A program made the position numbers and the translations under genes. 64,000 bases of DNA from Agarivorans albus. Its GTDB lineage: Bacteria; Pseudomonadota; Gammaproteobacteria; Enterobacterales; Celerinatantimonadaceae. The notes beneath the pieces were generated by a model. It searched no databases. It was given only the letters and a program-made list of their open reading frames with translations, and was not told the origin of the DNA. The stretch covers positions 1,296,972 through 1,360,971 of the forward strand of contig NZ_AP023032.1 of the NCBI RefSeq assembly GCF_019670105.1. The letters run 5' to 3'. Positions 19,135 to 30,421 of the stretch are shown here, piece by piece. The stretch's first letter is position 1, and every line of letters begins with the position of its first letter.

Positions 19135-19429
19135 ATTTGCGTGGTAATTCAATCTTTTTATCTTCACTAGGGCGATAGATAATCAATATATGGCCAATCA
19201 CCTGAACCTTCACCGCTGAAACTTTATCTACAATGGTATCGGCAATAAGCTGCTTCATTTCACGATCGTCGGTAGCAATTTTTACCTTAATCAATTCATG
19301 ATGAGCAATGGCGACTTCAATCTCAGCCAAAATTCCTTCGGTCAATCCATTTGAGCCAAGCATTACCACTGGCTTTAGGTTATGAGCCAAGGATTTCAGG
19401 TGCTGTTTTTGTTTGTTGGTTAGTTGCAT
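19133..19429 (-). CDS. yhbY: Ribosome assembly RNA-binding protein YhbY (CRM domain)
   Basis: 98-aa protein made of a single CRM RNA-binding domain, associated with pre-50S ribosomal particles in E. coli. It starts MQLTNKQKQHLKSLAHNLKP and contains the family signature VMLGSNGLTEGILAEIEVAI (GxxG loop). It is transcribed divergently from rlmE, the same arrangement as in E. coli, where yhbY faces rrmJ-ftsH. No unusual feature was seen. Confidence 0.95.
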   Translation of the reverse strand: MQLTNKQKQHLKSLAHNLKPVVMLGSNGLTEGILAEIEVAIAHHELIKVKIATDDREMKQLIADTIVDKVSAVKVQVIGHILIIYRPSEDKKIELPRK

Positions 19430-19543
19430 GAAACTTTCTGCTTACTCGGGGTTGAAAAAAGCACATTCTAGCGCCATCTAATCACTAATACTATTTTATA
19501 ATCATGATACCGTGCGGTTTTGTAACTATAGTGGAAACTATTT

Positions 19544-20173
19544 GTGACCAATAAAAAACATACTGCCAGCTCTAAACGCTGGTTAACTGAACATTTTGAT
19601 GACCACTATGTGCAAAAAGCCCAAAAGCTTGGCTTGCGTTCAAGAGCGGTATTTAAAATTGAAGAGATTCAAAATAAAGATAAGTTGCTAAAACCGGGCA
19701 TGACCGTAGTTGACCTTGGTGCTGCACCTGGTGGTTGGTCTCAATACTGCGTGGAGCAAGTCGGTTTAGATGGCCATGTGATTGCGTGTGACATTTTACC
19801 TATGGATCCAATTGCTGGCGTGGACTTTCTGTGTGGCGATTTTCGCGAAGAAGAAGTGCTAAACGCTTTGCTCGAACGAGTGGGTGAGAAGAAAGTTGAT
19901 GTTGTGTTGTCAGACATGGCGCCCAATATGAGTGGCAACAATAATGTTGACCAATCACGTGCAATGTATTTAGTTGAACTAGCATTAGATATGTGTCGTG
20001 AAGTGCTTGCGCCAAAAGGCAGCTTCGCAGTAAAGGTATTCCAAGGAGAAGGCTTTGATCAATATCTCCAGCAAGTACGTTCTATGTTTACCAGTGTGAA
20101 AACTCGTAAGCCAGATTCCTCAAGGGCTCGCTCTCGAGAAGTCTATATAGTGGCTAGTGGCTTTAAACTATAG
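19544..20173 (+). CDS. rlmE: 23S rRNA (uridine-2'-O)-methyltransferase RlmE
   Basis: Methylates the 2'-OH of U2552 in the A-loop of 23S rRNA, a late step of 50S maturation. The 209-aa protein has the SAM-binding segment [14 protein letters not shown] and the FtsJ K-D-K-E tetrad in [29 protein letters not shown] and [10 protein letters not shown]. The start codon is GTG. It lies upstream of ftsH, as in most gammaproteobacteria (rrmJ-hflB operon). Confidence 0.97.
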   Translation: MTNKKHTASSKRWLTEHFDDHYVQKAQKLGLRSRAVFKIEEIQNKDKLLKPGMTVVDLGAAPGGWSQYCVEQVGLDGHVIACDILPMDPIAGVDFLCGDFREEEVLNALLERVGEKKVDVVLSDMAPNMSGNNNVDQSRAMYLVELALDMCREVLAPKGSFAVKVFQGEGFDQYLQQVRSMFTSVKTRKPDSSRARSREVYIVASGFKL

Positions 20174-20231
20174 TACGCTAGATAATAATTCTTATTTAAA
20201 AATAACCGGTGAGGTTTTCGTCTTGAGTGAC

Positions 20232-22166
20232 ATGGCAAAAAATCTGATTCTGTGGCTGGTAATAGCTGTGGTTTTGATGTCTGTATTCCAAAGCTTTAGC
20301 CCTGATTCAAGCAGTGGTCGGCAAATGGACTATTCCACCTTTGTGAAGGAAGTGAATCAAGAACAGATCCGCGAAGTGCGTATTAGTGGGCAAGATGTTA
20401 AAGGCATCAAGCGTACTGGTGAGCAATTTAGCACTATCATTCCCTTGCACGATAAAGACCTACTTAATGATCTTATCAACCACAATGTAAAGGTATTGGG
20501 TGAGCAACCCGAAGAGCAGGGGCTATTAACTTCTATCTTCATTTCTTGGTTCCCGATGCTATTGCTAATCGGTGTATGGATATTCTTCATGCGTCAAATG
20601 CAAGGCGGTGGTGGTAAAGGCGCTATGTCTTTTGGTAAGAGTAAAGCGCGCTTAATGAGCGAAGACCAAATTAAAACCACTTTTGCTGATGTTGCAGGTT
20701 GTGATGAAGCCAAAGAAGAAGTAGGTGAGTTAGTCGATTACTTGCGAGATCCAACTAAGTTCCAAAAGCTTGGTGGTAAAATTCCGACTGGCGTATTAAT
20801 GGTTGGTCCTCCAGGTACCGGTAAAACCTTACTTGCTAAAGCTATCGCTGGTGAAGCAAAAGTACCTTTCTTTACCATTTCTGGTTCAGACTTCGTAGAA
20901 ATGTTCGTAGGTGTTGGTGCTTCACGTGTTCGTGACATGTTTGAGCAAGCTAAAAAGTCTGCTCCGTGTATCATTTTCATCGATGAAATTGATGCAGTAG
21001 GTCGCCAACGTGGTGCCGGTTTAGGTGGTGGGCACGATGAGCGTGAACAAACACTAAACCAAATGCTAGTTGAAATGGATGGGTTCGAAGGTAATGAAGG
21101 CATTATTGTTATTGCTGCAACTAACCGCCCAGACGTATTAGACCCAGCGTTATTGCGCCCTGGTCGTTTCGACCGCCAAGTAACGGTAGGCTTGCCAGAT
21201 ATCCGTGGTCGTGAGCAGATTCTAAAAGTGCACATGCGTAAAGTACCTTTGGGAGATGGTGTAGATGCCGCGGTAATTGCACGTGGTACTCCCGGCTTCT
21301 CTGGTGCAGATTTAGCAAACCTCGTTAACGAAGCCGCGTTGTTTGCCGCTCGCGGCAGTAAGCGCACTGTTTCGATGGAAGAATTTGAAAAAGCTAAAGA
21401 TAAGATCATGATGGGCGCAGAGCGTAAATCGATGGTTATGACTGAAGCCGAAAAAGAGATGACTGCTTACCACGAAGCAGGCCATGCAATTGTTGGTCGC
21501 TTAGTACCAGAGCATGATCCTGTATATAAAGTGAGTATTATTCCGCGTGGTCGCGCTTTAGGTGTAACAATGTACTTGCCTGAGCAAGACAGAGTGAGCC
21601 ATAGCAAACAGCATTTAGAAAGCATGATCTCTAGCTTGTACGGTGGGCGCTTAGCTGAGCGTATTATCTACGGTGATGAGAAAGTATCTACCGGTGCTAG
21701 CAATGATATTGAGCGAGCAACTGAAATTGCCCGTAAGATGGTTACTCAATGGGGTCTTTCAGAGTCTATGGGGCCGCTGCTTTATGCTGATGAAGAAGGT
21801 GAAGTATTCTTAGGACGCAGTGCTGCTAAAACTAAGCATATGTCTGATGATACCGCCAAGGCCATCGACTTAGAGATTCGCTCCGTCATTGATCGTAACT
21901 ATCAGCGCGCTGAATCGTTGTTGACCGAAAACATGGATATTCTTCATACCATGAAAGATGCGTTAATGAAGTACGAAACCATTGATGCTCGACAGATAGA
22001 CGATTTGATGGAGCGTAAAACTCCTCGTCCACCGGCTGATTGGGATGACTCAGACAAGCCAACACCACCCGAATCTAATGACAAAGGTGATGAAGCTAAA
22101 GCTGACGAAGCAAAAACTGATGCACCTGAGCCACCTAAAACCATAGGTGAAGATCCTGCTCAGTAA
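20232..22166 (+). CDS. ftsH: ATP-dependent zinc metalloprotease FtsH
   Basis: Hexameric inner-membrane AAA+ protease that degrades misassembled membrane proteins and regulators such as LpxC and sigma-32. From [10 protein letters not shown] it is 644 aa, the E. coli length. Two transmembrane segments lie near residues 5-24 and 97-117. Walker A is GPPGTGKT (192-199), Walker B IIFIDEID, and the zinc site HEAGH (414-418). A TTG nine bases upstream (MSDMAKN...) is closer to a GGTGAGG ribosome site and may be the true start; E. coli has the same ambiguity. The C-terminal tail is acidic, rich in D, E, K and P. Confidence 0.97.
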   Translation: MAKNLILWLVIAVVLMSVFQSFSPDSSSGRQMDYSTFVKEVNQEQIREVRISGQDVKGIKRTGEQFSTIIPLHDKDLLNDLINHNVKVLGEQPEEQGLLTSIFISWFPMLLLIGVWIFFMRQMQGGGGKGAMSFGKSKARLMSEDQIKTTFADVAGCDEAKEEVGELVDYLRDPTKFQKLGGKIPTGVLMVGPPGTGKTLLAKAIAGEAKVPFFTISGSDFVEMFVGVGASRVRDMFEQAKKSAPCIIFIDEIDAVGRQRGAGLGGGHDEREQTLNQMLVEMDGFEGNEGIIVIAATNRPDVLDPALLRPGRFDRQVTVGLPDIRGREQILKVHMRKVPLGDGVDAAVIARGTPGFSGADLANLVNEAALFAARGSKRTVSMEEFEKAKDKIMMGAERKSMVMTEAEKEMTAYHEAGHAIVGRLVPEHDPVYKVSIIPRGRALGVTMYLPEQDRVSHSKQHLESMISSLYGGRLAERIIYGDEKVSTGASNDIERATEIARKMVTQWGLSESMGPLLYADEEGEVFLGRSAAKTKHMSDDTAKAIDLEIRSVIDRNYQRAESLLTENMDILHTMKDALMKYETIDARQIDDLMERKTPRPPADWDDSDKPTPPESNDKGDEAKADEAKTDAPEPPKTIGEDPAQ

Positions 22167-22184
22167 GGCTTAAATTAAGTTGTT

Positions 22185-22214
22185 AGCCCTGTAAGTCGCT
22201 TACAGGGCTTTTTT
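22185..22214 (+). terminator. Intrinsic terminator after ftsH
   Basis: 11-bp stem AGCCCTGTAAG / CTTACAGGGCT, 3-base loop and T6; it lies just before folP, so folP-glmM may depend on partial readthrough or an unseen promoter. Confidence 0.9.
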
Positions 22215-22228
22215 GTAAGTAAAGAAAA

Positions 22229-23059
22229 ATGACTATTACACTCAATATTGGTCCTCATCAATTCAAACGCCCGGTGATTATGGGCATTCTCAATGTTACG
22301 CCTGATTCATTTTCCGATGGCGGCTCTTATGTTTCTCATGAGCAAGCACTAGCACGTGTAGAGCAAATGCTTAAAGAAGGTGCTGATATAATTGATGTGG
22401 GCGGAGAGTCTACGCGACCAGGCGCTGCGGATGTTTCATTAACCGAGGAACTACAACGAACCGTTGGTGTGATTAAGGCTATTAAACAGCGTTTTGATTG
22501 CTTGGTTTCGATAGATACCAATAAAGCTCAAGTGATGCAGCAAGCTGTTGAAGCGGGCGCTGATATTATTAACGATGTTTGCGCCTTAACTAATCCAGGG
22601 GCGCTAGAGGTTGCGGCTGATTCAGGGGTGCCAGTGTGCATTATGCATATGCAAGGTAAACCTAGAAGTATGCAAGCTAACCCTCAATACGATAATGTCG
22701 TGAGCGAAGTAATTACTTACTTAAAGCAACGAGTTGAGAGCTGTGTAGCTGCAGGCATTGTTGAATCGAATATAATAGTTGACCCAGGTTTCGGTTTTGG
22801 TAAAACTCTTGACCACAATTTTCAGCTGCTTGCCCAATTAAATGAGTTTAAGCAGCTCGGCCTACCGATTTTGGCGGGCGTCTCCCGCAAGAGCATGTTT
22901 GGTAAGCTGCTGGGTAAATCTCCAGATAGCTTAATGGCAGCTAGTGTAGCTGGTGCTGTATTAGCTGCTCAACAGGGAGCACACATATTTCGTGTACATG
23001 ACGTTCAAGAAACGGCTGATGCACTAAACGTTTATTCAAAAGTACAGATGAGTAAGTAA
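22229..23059 (+). CDS. folP: Dihydropteroate synthase
   Basis: Condenses p-aminobenzoate with hydroxymethyl-dihydropterin pyrophosphate in folate synthesis; the sulfonamide target. The 276-aa TIM-barrel protein shows the two PROSITE-type motifs, [15 protein letters not shown] near residue 18 and [14 protein letters not shown] near residue 52, then DPGFGFGKT and GVSRKSM. The stop overlaps the glmM start (TAATG), so the two are translationally coupled. The order ftsH-folP-glmM-secG is the enterobacterial one. Confidence 0.97.
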   Translation: MTITLNIGPHQFKRPVIMGILNVTPDSFSDGGSYVSHEQALARVEQMLKEGADIIDVGGESTRPGAADVSLTEELQRTVGVIKAIKQRFDCLVSIDTNKAQVMQQAVEAGADIINDVCALTNPGALEVAADSGVPVCIMHMQGKPRSMQANPQYDNVVSEVITYLKQRVESCVAAGIVESNIIVDPGFGFGKTLDHNFQLLAQLNEFKQLGLPILAGVSRKSMFGKLLGKSPDSLMAASVAGAVLAAQQGAHIFRVHDVQETADALNVYSKVQMSK

Positions 23060-24396
23060 TGACAAGACGATATTTTGGCACGGATGGCGTTCGCGGTAAG
23101 GTGGGTGAGTACCCAATTACCCCTGAATTCGCTTTAAAACTAGGATGGGCAGCCGGTAAGGTCTTGTCGAGCACGGGAACACGTAAGGTACTAATCGGTA
23201 AAGATACACGAATCTCTGGCTATATGCTGGAATCAGCCCTAGAAGCAGGCCTTTCCGCCGCGGGTGTTCAAGCAAGCTTTGTAGGCCCTATGCCTACACC
23301 AGCAGTTGCCTACCTAACTCGTACTTTTAGGGCTGAAGCGGGCATTGTGATTAGTGCTTCTCATAACCCTTACTACGACAATGGTATTAAGTTTTTCTCT
23401 GCTAATGGCACTAAGTTACCAGATGAAGTGGAGTTAGCGATTGAAGCTGAGTTGGATAATCCAATGACCTGTGTAGATTCAGCTGCGTTAGGTAAAGCTC
23501 GCCGTATTGAAGATGCAGCGGGTCGTTACATTGAGTTTTGTAAAAGTACTTTTCCTAATAAATACAACTTATCAGGCCTTAAGATTGTAGTGGATTGCGC
23601 ACACGGTGCCACTTATCACATTGCACCAAAAGTATTTAGCGAGTTGGGTGCAGAAGTAGTTGCTATTGGTAACCAGCCTGACGGTCTGAATATCAATGAG
23701 AAATGTGGTGCTACCGATACCGGCTTATTAGCTGAAAAAGTTTTAGAACACAAAGCAGATCTTGGTATCGCGCTCGATGGCGATGGTGATCGTGTCATGA
23801 TGATCGATCAACATGGTGTACAAGTTGATGGTGACGAGATTCTCTATATTTTGGCCAAAGACGCTAAGTTAAGTAATCACTTAAGTGGCGGTGTTGTTGG
23901 CACACTAATGAGCAATTTGGCGCTAGAGCAAGCCTTTGCCGAAATGGATATTCCGTTTAGCCGAGCTAAAGTTGGTGACCGCTACGTTATGGAGCAATTA
24001 TCTGAGCGCGGCTGGACTTACGGCGGCGAAAACTCTGGTCATATTATTTGCTTGGGTCATACCACAACAGGTGATGGTATCGTTGCTGCACTGCAGGTTC
24101 TAGCTGCTATGTTGGCACAAAAACAGAGTTTGCGAGGTTTACTAAGTGATTTAACGCTTTATCCTCAATTACTGGTCAATGTGCGCTTTAAAGGTGATAG
24201 CGATCCATTAAGCAGTGACTTAGTGAAAAAAGCTCAAGCTAAAGCCGAGAATCAACTAGGTGACTCAGGCCGAGTATTGCTTCGCAAATCTGGTACAGAG
24301 CCATTACTGCGCGTAATGGTCGAAGGGGCGGATTCTGCTCTAGTAGAACAATGCGCTAACGATATCGCTGATGCTGTAAGAGCTGCTTGCAACTAA
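23059..24396 (+). CDS. glmM: Phosphoglucosamine mutase
   Basis: Interconverts glucosamine-6-phosphate and glucosamine-1-phosphate for UDP-GlcNAc, hence peptidoglycan and LPS. The 445-aa protein has the phosphoserine loop [13 protein letters not shown] with the catalytic serine at S101, the metal loop DGDGDR, the sugar loop GGENSGH and the phosphate-binding [14 protein letters not shown] near the C-terminus. It starts within the stop codon of folP. Confidence 0.97.
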   Translation: MTRRYFGTDGVRGKVGEYPITPEFALKLGWAAGKVLSSTGTRKVLIGKDTRISGYMLESALEAGLSAAGVQASFVGPMPTPAVAYLTRTFRAEAGIVISASHNPYYDNGIKFFSANGTKLPDEVELAIEAELDNPMTCVDSAALGKARRIEDAAGRYIEFCKSTFPNKYNLSGLKIVVDCAHGATYHIAPKVFSELGAEVVAIGNQPDGLNINEKCGATDTGLLAEKVLEHKADLGIALDGDGDRVMMIDQHGVQVDGDEILYILAKDAKLSNHLSGGVVGTLMSNLALEQAFAEMDIPFSRAKVGDRYVMEQLSERGWTYGGENSGHIICLGHTTTGDGIVAALQVLAAMLAQKQSLRGLLSDLTLYPQLLVNVRFKGDSDPLSSDLVKKAQAKAENQLGDSGRVLLRKSGTEPLLRVMVEGADSALVEQCANDIADAVRAACN

Positions 24397-24516
24397 AGCG
24401 AACAATAATTAAACGGTTGAACACAGAGTAGAAGTTTTTTGAGCTTGGCGCTTGTATTAGTAGCAGAGGTTCGCTAATATTCGCCCGCTTTGGTGACTTG
24501 TGTTTCACTAAATGAC

Positions 24517-24536
24517 GGTCGGAATGAAGACCGACC
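24517..24536 (+). other. Small hairpin in the glmM-secG gap
   Basis: GGTCGG / CCGACC stem with an 8-base loop and no T-run, 19 bases before secG. It is not a standard terminator; it may be a weak regulatory or processing hairpin, or chance. Confidence 0.35.
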
Positions 24537-24555
24537 CACACTTAGGTGAAAGAGA

Positions 24556-24900
24556 ATGTACGAAATTTTATTAGTAGTTTATTTAGTTGTTGCACTGGCT
24601 TTGATTGGTCTAGTGTTAATTCAGCAAGGCAAGGGTGCTGATATGGGCGCATCTTTTGGCTCTGGCGCATCTAACACAGTATTTGGTTCTTCTGGTTCAA
24701 GTAACTTCTTAACTAGAGCAACCGCTATTTGTGCAACGTTGTTTATTGTAATCAGCTTGGTGTTAGGCAACCTTTCAGCCAAACAAACCCAACAAGTTGA
24801 TGAATGGAGCGATTTGTCTCAGCCTGCTGCTGAACAAGTGCTTCAAGATGCTGATGTTCCAGCATCACCAGCAAACCCTGGTAGCGACGTACCTAACTAA
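24556..24900 (+). CDS. secG: Preprotein translocase subunit SecG
   Basis: Small inner-membrane partner of SecYE that assists SecA-driven protein export. The 114-aa protein has two transmembrane helices (about residues 4-23 and 54-73) joined by the conserved GKGADMGASFGSGASNTVFG loop. The C-terminal tail is Pro/Ala rich, as in relatives. The AAGAGAATG start context is adequate. It stands five bases before the tRNA-Leu gene, as in E. coli secG-leuU, so the two are likely co-transcribed. Confidence 0.96.
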   Translation: MYEILLVVYLVVALALIGLVLIQQGKGADMGASFGSGASNTVFGSSGSSNFLTRATAICATLFIVISLVLGNLSAKQTQQVDEWSDLSQPAAEQVLQDADVPASPANPGSDVPN

Positions 24901-24905
24901 TTTTA

Positions 24906-24991
24906 GCCGAGGTGGTGGAATTGGTAGACACGCTATCTTGAGGGGGTAGTGTCCTATGGACGTGCGGGTTCAAGTCCCGCTCTCGGCACCA
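24906..24991 (+). tRNA. tRNA-Leu (anticodon GAG)
   Basis: 86-base class II tRNA with encoded CCA. The acceptor GCCGAGG pairs with the 3' strand ending CTCGGC plus discriminator A. The anticodon stem CTATC / GGTAG encloses the loop TTGAGGG, giving GAG. A variable arm and the T-loop GGTTCAAGTCC are present. Located as in E. coli (leuU) between secG and the fMet tRNA. Confidence 0.96.
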
Positions 24992-25001
24992 ATAGTTATT
25001 T

Positions 25002-25030
25002 TTGCATCCTGTCAGAGTGATTGATATAAT
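25002..25030 (+). promoter_or_regulatory. Promoter for tRNA-fMet / rimP operon
   Basis: TTGCAT (25002-25007), 17-base spacer, perfect TATAAT (25025-25030), 15 bases before the tRNA. Confidence 0.75.
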
Positions 25031-25044
25031 CCTCGGCAATCGGA

Positions 25045-25121
<77 letters not shown>

Positions 25122-25168
25122 ACTATCAAATACTTAGGTAGTGATAGTGTTAAAGGCTCAGAAATTTT

Positions 25169-25194
25169 AAAGCCCCGCTTCATCGGGGCTTTTT
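25169..25194 (+). terminator. Terminator/attenuator between tRNA-fMet and rimP
   Basis: AAGCCCCG / CGGGGCTT stem with a 6-base loop and T5. It lies within the leader of the rimP-nusA operon, so downstream expression would require antitermination, readthrough or a further promoter. Confidence 0.88.
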
Positions 25195-25228
25195 GTTATT
25201 TTCTCGCCGCACCTTAGGTGCTAGAACT

Positions 25229-25248
25229 GGGCTTTACGCCCTTTTTTT
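25229..25248 (+). terminator. Second terminator-like hairpin just before rimP
   Basis: Short GGGC / GCCC stem with a TTTAC loop followed by T7, ending six bases before the GGAGGG ribosome site of rimP. The weak stem with a strong U-run suggests attenuation; the regulator is unknown, with NusA autocontrol known in E. coli as precedent. Confidence 0.55.
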
Positions 25249-25265
25249 GTTTCTGGAGGGGAACC

Positions 25266-25724
25266 TTGGCAACTGTAGAACAACGATTAACTGACATGCT
25301 TACTCCAGCGGTTGAAGCGCTGGGTTTTGAGCTTTTAGGTATCGAATATGTTAGTGCTGGCAAGCACTCGATCGTGCGTTTGTTTATTGACCACGAAAAC
25401 GGCATTAATGTCGACAATTGCGCCGACGTAAGTCGACAAGCTAGCGCTATTTTGGATGTTGAAGATCCAATTAGCACTGAATACAACCTTGAGGTGTCAT
25501 CTCCTGGTTTAGAACGCCCTCTTTTTAAAGCGGAACACTATCAACGTTTTATTGGTGAGATTGCTTTTCTACAGGTACGTATGCCTGTAAACAATCGCCG
25601 TAAATGGCAGGGTGAAATTATTGCTGTTGAAGACGACACAGTCGTTTTAGCAGTAGACAAAGAACAACATCGGATCGCGCTAGGTAATGTACAAAAAGCG
25701 CATCTGGTTCCCCAGTTTGACTAA
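25266..25724 (+). CDS. rimP: Ribosome maturation factor RimP
   Basis: Needed for 30S subunit maturation. From the TTG at 25266, preceded by GGAGGG, the protein is 152 aa, matching E. coli (150). An upstream in-frame start would include terminator-hairpin sequence. Diagnostic stretches are [33 protein letters not shown] and [12 protein letters not shown]. It is first of the nusA operon, 12 bases ahead of nusA. Confidence 0.95.
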   Translation: MATVEQRLTDMLTPAVEALGFELLGIEYVSAGKHSIVRLFIDHENGINVDNCADVSRQASAILDVEDPISTEYNLEVSSPGLERPLFKAEHYQRFIGEIAFLQVRMPVNNRRKWQGEIIAVEDDTVVLAVDKEQHRIALGNVQKAHLVPQFD

Positions 25725-25736
25725 AGAGGGTCAGGA

Positions 25737-27233
25737 ATGAACAAAGAAGTCTTGTTGGTTGTTGATGCGGTATCGAACGAAAAAGCTCTACCGCGTGAAA
25801 AAATCTTTGAAGCTATGGAAATTGCTTTAGCAACGGCAACCAAGAAAAAGTATGAAGGCGATATTGAAGTTCGCGTTGATATCGATCGCAAAGACGGTAG
25901 TTTTGATACCTTCCGTCGCTGGATGGTTGTTGAAAATCAAGAAGCGATTGAAAATCCATACCGTGAAATTACTTTAGAAGCAGCCCAATACGAAGAGCCA
26001 GAAATTGAACTTGGTGATTATGTTGAAGAGCAAATTGAATCTGTAGTGTTTGACCGCATTACTACGCAAACTGCTAAGCAAGTTATCGTACAGAAAGTAC
26101 GTGAAGCAGAGCGCGCTCAAGTTGTTGAACAATATTTTGACCAAGTGAATGAATTGGTAACAGGTGTTGTTAAAAAGGTAAGCCGTGAAAATATCATCGT
26201 TGACCTAGGTAACAATGCTGAAGCAGTTATTCATCGCGAAGAATCACTTCCTCGTGAAGCTTTCCGCCCGGGTGACCGTGTTCGTGGTTTGCTGTACGAA
26301 GTGAAACCAGAAGCTCGTGGCGCTCAATTGTTTATGAGCCGTACTCGCCCAGAAATGCTGATCGAGTTGTTCCGTATCGAAGTGCCAGAAATTGCTGAAG
26401 AGATGATTGATCTTAAAGCTGCTGCTCGCGATCCAGGTTCACGTGCGAAAATTGCTGTGAAAAGTAATGACCGCCGCATCGATCCGGTTGGTGCTTGTGT
26501 TGGTATGCGCGGTGCGCGTGTTCAGGCCGTTTCAGGTGAACTTGATAACGAGCGTGTAGATATTGTGTTGTGGGACGATAACCCAGCTCAATTCGCTATT
26601 AACGCCATGGCTCCAGCTGAAGTTGCTTCAATCATCGTAGACGAAGATAGCCACTCAATGGATATCGCTGTTGAAGCTGATAACCTTGCCCAAGCTATTG
26701 GTCGTAACGGTCAAAACGTACGTCTAGCGTCTCAACTTACTGGTTGGGAACTAAATGTAATGACTGTTGAAGACGCAAACAATAAACACCAAGCTGAAGC
26801 TCAAAAGGCTATCGATACGTTTGTTCAATACCTAGATATTGATGAAGAGTTCTCTACCGTTCTTGCTGAAGAAGGTTTCACTTCTTTAGAAGAGATTGCT
26901 TACGTACCAGTAAGCGAACTACTCAGCATTGACGGCCTAGATGAAGATATCGTTAACGAGTTGCGTGAACGTGCTAAAGCGGCACTAGTAACCGAAGCTC
27001 TAGCTAAAGAAGAGTCTTTAGATAACGCCGAGCCAAGTGAAGAGCTACTTGCTCTTGAAGGTATGGAACGTCACCTAGCGTTTGTACTGGCAAGTAAAGG
27101 CGTGATTAGCTTAGAAGATCTTGCAGAGCAAGGTGTAGACGAGCTGGAAGATATTGAAGAGTTGTCGGAAGAGAAAGCCGGCGAACTGATTATGGCCGCC
27201 AGACAGATTTGCTGGTTTGGCGACGAAGAATAA
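25737..27233 (+). CDS. nusA: Transcription termination/antitermination protein NusA
   Basis: Binds RNA polymerase and modulates pausing, termination and antitermination. The 498-aa order is: N-terminal polymerase-binding domain (1-125), S1 (about 135-200), two KH domains (about 230-345, with the GxxG loops MRGARVQ and GRNGQNV), then two acidic C-terminal repeats (about 365-495) as in enterobacterial NusA. It is known to repress its own operon in E. coli, which is relevant to the two leader hairpins before rimP. Confidence 0.98.
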   Translation: MNKEVLLVVDAVSNEKALPREKIFEAMEIALATATKKKYEGDIEVRVDIDRKDGSFDTFRRWMVVENQEAIENPYREITLEAAQYEEPEIELGDYVEEQIESVVFDRITTQTAKQVIVQKVREAERAQVVEQYFDQVNELVTGVVKKVSRENIIVDLGNNAEAVIHREESLPREAFRPGDRVRGLLYEVKPEARGAQLFMSRTRPEMLIELFRIEVPEIAEEMIDLKAAARDPGSRAKIAVKSNDRRIDPVGACVGMRGARVQAVSGELDNERVDIVLWDDNPAQFAINAMAPAEVASIIVDEDSHSMDIAVEADNLAQAIGRNGQNVRLASQLTGWELNVMTVEDANNKHQAEAQKAIDTFVQYLDIDEEFSTVLAEEGFTSLEEIAYVPVSELLSIDGLDEDIVNELRERAKAALVTEALAKEESLDNAEPSEELLALEGMERHLAFVLASKGVISLEDLAEQGVDELEDIEELSEEKAGELIMAARQICWFGDEE

Positions 27234-27256
27234 GGTCGACGGAGGACAATAGCCCG

Positions 27257-29914
27257 ATGACAGAAGTTTCAATTAAACAACTCGCGACCGACGTGGGAAC
27301 AAACGAAGATAAATTAATTCAGCAATTTGCAGATGCTGGTATTAAAAAGTCTTTAACCGACAATGTTACTCAAGAAGAGAAAACTAAGCTTCTTGAGCAT
27401 CTAAAATTACAGCATGGTGAAGAAAGCTCGCCAAGCCGCATGACTTTAAAGCGTACAACCAAGAGCACCCTAAGTGTGTCTGGTACTGGCGGTAAGTCTC
27501 GCGCAGTTCAAGTAGAAGTGCGTAAAAAGAAAACTTACGTTAAACGCAGCGCTGTAGAAGAACAAGCGAAGCAAGAAGCTGAAGAAAAAGCACGCCTAGA
27601 AGCTGAAGAAGCAGCTCGTGTTGAAGCTGAAGCCGCTGCAAAGAAAGCCGCTGAAGATAAAGCTAAGCGTGAAGCAGAAGAGAAAGTGAAGCGAGAAGAA
27701 AAAGCGGCAGCTGCAGCAGCCGCTGCGGCAAAAGCTAAAGAAGCTGAAAAACAGTCTGACGCAGAAAAATCCCCTGAGCAATTAGCTGCAGAGAAAGAAG
27801 CTGCCGATATCTTGCGTAAGCAAGAAGAAGCAGCAATTGCGAAAGCTGAGGCCGAAGCTGAGAAAAAAGCAGAAGAAGCGAAGAAGCTAGCAGAAGAAAA
27901 TGCCGCGCGTTGGGCCGAAGAAGAAAAAGCCCGTAAAAAGCGTGAAGAATCTGCCGATTACCACACAACTACATCTACTTATGCTCGTGCTGCAGAAGAT
28001 GAGCAAGAGCAAAAAGCTGAAGCTCCTCGCCGCAAAAAGCGTAAAGCTAAGCAAAACGACGATAACAATAACAATCGTCGCGGTGGCCGCAAAGGTAATA
28101 AACGTCAAGTTGCTACTCCAACGACTATGCAGCATGGCTTCAACAAGCCTGCGCAACCGGTTGAGCGTGAAGTACGCATTGGCGAAACCATTTCAGTTGG
28201 TGAATTAGCTAGCAAAATGGCAATCAAAGCCACTGAAGTGATTAAAGCCATGATGAAGATGGGCGCAATGGCGACCATTAACCAAGTTATTGACCAAGAA
28301 ACTGCAACGTTGGTTGCTGAAGAACTTGGCCATAAAGTGGTTCTAGTTAAAGAAAACGCGCTTGAAGAACAAGTAATGCAAGAAGCGGAATCAACCGGTG
28401 AGCAAACAACTCGTGCACCAGTTGTAACTATTATGGGTCACGTTGACCATGGTAAAACCTCGCTACTAGATTACATTCGTCGCGCTAAAGTTGCCGATGG
28501 TGAAGCTGGCGGTATTACCCAGCATATTGGTGCTTACCATGTTGAAACTAACGACAACATGATCACCTTCTTAGATACTCCAGGACACGCTGCGTTTACC
28601 TCGATGCGTGCTCGTGGTGCTAAAGCAACCGATATTGTTGTATTGGTAGTGGCTGCAGATGATGGTGTAATGCCACAAACTATTGAAGCGATTCAGCACG
28701 CCCGTGCTGCTGAAGTGCCATTAGTTGTAGCGGTAAACAAAATCGATAAAGAAGCCGCCGACCCAGATCGCGTTAAAACTGAACTATCACAACACGATGT
28801 TATTCCAGAAGACTGGGGCGGCGACGTGCAATTTGTTCACGTATCAGCGAAAAGCGGTGAAGGTATTGATGACTTATTAGAAGCGATTGTGCTTCAGTCT
28901 GATGTGCTAGAGCTTACTGCTAGCCATGTTGGCGCAGCATCGGGTGTGGTAATTGAATCTCGTCTTGATAAAGGTCGCGGTCCAATTGCATCTATCTTGG
29001 TACAACACGGTCAGTTAGAAAAAGGCGACATCATTCTTTGTGGTCTTGAATACGGTCGTATTCGTGCCATGAAAGATGAAAACGGTAAAGACATCGAAAC
29101 TGCCGGTCCTTCAATCCCTGTTGAGATTTTAGGTCTGTCTGGTGTACCACAAGCTGGTGACGAAGCTACAGTTGTTCGTGATGAGAAGAAAGCTCGTGAA
29201 GTTGCTCTTTACCGTCAGGGTAAATTCCGTGATGTTAAATTAGCACGTCAGCAAAAATCTAAACTTGAAAACATGTTTGCCAACATGGAAGAAGGTGAAG
29301 TTCAAGAGCTTAACATTGTACTTAAATCTGATGTACAAGGTTCGCTTGAAGCGATTGCTGATTCTCTGTCTAAGCTTTCAACTGATGAAGTTAAAGTTAA
29401 CATTATCGGTCGTGGTGTTGGTGGTATTACCGAAACTGATGCAACGCTAGCCGCTGCGTCTAACGCTATCGTACTTGGCTTTAACGTTCGTGCCGACGCA
29501 ACTGCGCGCCGTATCATCGAAACCGAAAGCGTAGACTTACACTACTACAGCGTAATCTATGACTTAATCGATGAAGTTAAGAGTGCAATGACCGGCTTGC
29601 TTGCTCCAGAATTTAAACAACAAATTATGGGCTTAGCTGAAGTTCGTGACGTATTTAAGTCACCTAAGCTTGGTGCTATTGCAGGTTGTATGGTACTTGA
29701 AGGTCAGGTTAAGCGTTCTAACCCAATTCGTGTTTTACGTGAAAACGTGGTTATTTATGAAGGTGAGCTAGAGTCACTTCGCCGCTTTAAAGATGACGTA
29801 AACGAAGTACGTAACGGTATGGAATGTGGTATCGGCGTTAAGAACTATAATGACGTTCGTGCTGGTGACCAAATCGAAGTATTTGAGATTGTTGAAGTTA
29901 AGCGTAGCTTGTAA
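27257..29914 (+). CDS. infB: Translation initiation factor IF-2
   Basis: GTPase that places fMet-tRNA on the 30S subunit. From the ATG behind GGAGGA the protein is 885 aa. Order: an N-terminal IF2 domain, a long highly charged Lys/Glu/Ala-rich helical region (about 100-240), a second IF2_N domain (about 305-360), and the G domain with GHVDHGKT (394-401), DTPGH and NKID. Domains II, III and IV follow. The low-complexity region produces long spurious frames on both strands. An internal start giving an IF2-beta form is known in E. coli; I could not assign one here. Confidence 0.98.
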   Translation: MTEVSIKQLATDVGTNEDKLIQQFADAGIKKSLTDNVTQEEKTKLLEHLKLQHGEESSPSRMTLKRTTKSTLSVSGTGGKSRAVQVEVRKKKTYVKRSAVEEQAKQEAEEKARLEAEEAARVEAEAAAKKAAEDKAKREAEEKVKREEKAAAAAAAAAKAKEAEKQSDAEKSPEQLAAEKEAADILRKQEEAAIAKAEAEAEKKAEEAKKLAEENAARWAEEEKARKKREESADYHTTTSTYARAAEDEQEQKAEAPRRKKRKAKQNDDNNNNRRGGRKGNKRQVATPTTMQHGFNKPAQPVEREVRIGETISVGELASKMAIKATEVIKAMMKMGAMATINQVIDQETATLVAEELGHKVVLVKENALEEQVMQEAESTGEQTTRAPVVTIMGHVDHGKTSLLDYIRRAKVADGEAGGITQHIGAYHVETNDNMITFLDTPGHAAFTSMRARGAKATDIVVLVVAADDGVMPQTIEAIQHARAAEVPLVVAVNKIDKEAADPDRVKTELSQHDVIPEDWGGDVQFVHVSAKSGEGIDDLLEAIVLQSDVLELTASHVGAASGVVIESRLDKGRGPIASILVQHGQLEKGDIILCGLEYGRIRAMKDENGKDIETAGPSIPVEILGLSGVPQAGDEATVVRDEKKAREVALYRQGKFRDVKLARQQKSKLENMFANMEEGEVQELNIVLKSDVQGSLEAIADSLSKLSTDEVKVNIIGRGVGGITETDATLAAASNAIVLGFNVRADATARRIIETESVDLHYYSVIYDLIDEVKSAMTGLLAPEFKQQIMGLAEVRDVFKSPKLGAIAGCMVLEGQVKRSNPIRVLRENVVIYEGELESLRRFKDDVNEVRNGMECGIGVKNYNDVRAGDQIEVFEIVEVKRSL

Positions 29915-29939
29915 GCTCGCCACTTAATTAATCTCTAAG

Positions 29940-29966
29940 ATGGGGGCTTGCGCCCCCATTTGTGTT
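29940..29966 (+). terminator. Hairpin between infB and rbfA
   Basis: Strong ATGGGGGC / GCCCCCAT stem with a 4-base loop, followed by an interrupted T tract (TTTGTGTTTT). Probably a partial terminator or stability element inside the operon. Confidence 0.6.
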
Positions 29967-30004
29967 TTCAATACTCCCTTGGGAGTGGTATCAGGAGAAA
30001 TGTG

Positions 30005-30421
30005 ATGCCTAGAGAATTTAGCCGCCCAGATCGGGTAGCCCAACAAATTCAAAAAGAAGTTGCGATGATTTTGCAGCGAGAAGTTCGAGACTCACGCTTG
30101 AGCTTAGTGACAGTATCTGCCGTTGAAGTAACCCGTGACCTTGCTTACGCTAAAGTGTTTGTGACCTTTTTAGACGATAGTGAAGAAGCGGTAAAAGCTA
30201 GCTTAGAAGCGCTAGAAGAGCACGTAGGTTACGTTCGTCATTTGTTAGCTAAAGCAATGCGCTTGCGTGCTGTACCAGAATTACGCTTTCAATATGATGG
30301 CTCACTTCGTGAAGGTTTGCGTATGACTGAGCTGGCGACTAAAGCAGTTAAAGATGACCAAGAAAAAGCCGAAGCATCAGGTCGTAGCTTGGGCAACGGT
30401 GAAGAGCAAGAGGGCGAGTAA
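30005..30421 (+). CDS. rbfA: 30S ribosome-binding factor RbfA
   Basis: Cold-shock 30S assembly factor acting on the 5' end of 16S rRNA. The start at ATG giving [19 protein letters not shown] yields 138 aa; E. coli is 133. A single KH-like domain contains [20 protein letters not shown] and [13 protein letters not shown]. The stop overlaps the truB start (TAATG), implying coupling. Confidence 0.96.
   Translation: MPREFSRPDRVAQQIQKEVAMILQREVRDSRLSLVTVSAVEVTRDLAYAKVFVTFLDDSEEAVKASLEALEEHVGYVRHLLAKAMRLRAVPELRFQYDGSLREGLRMTELATKAVKDDQEKAEASGRSLGNGEEQEGE

Noticed and set aside
20738-21409. 223-codon minus-strand open frame inside ftsH
   Set aside because: It lies wholly antisense to the AAA domain of ftsH, has Ser/Pro/Arg-rich content typical of a shadow frame and no ribosome site or family likeness.
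27209-28208. Several alternative frames in the charged part of infB
   Set aside because: They arise from the Lys/Glu/Ala-rich repeats of IF-2; none shows a recognisable protein.
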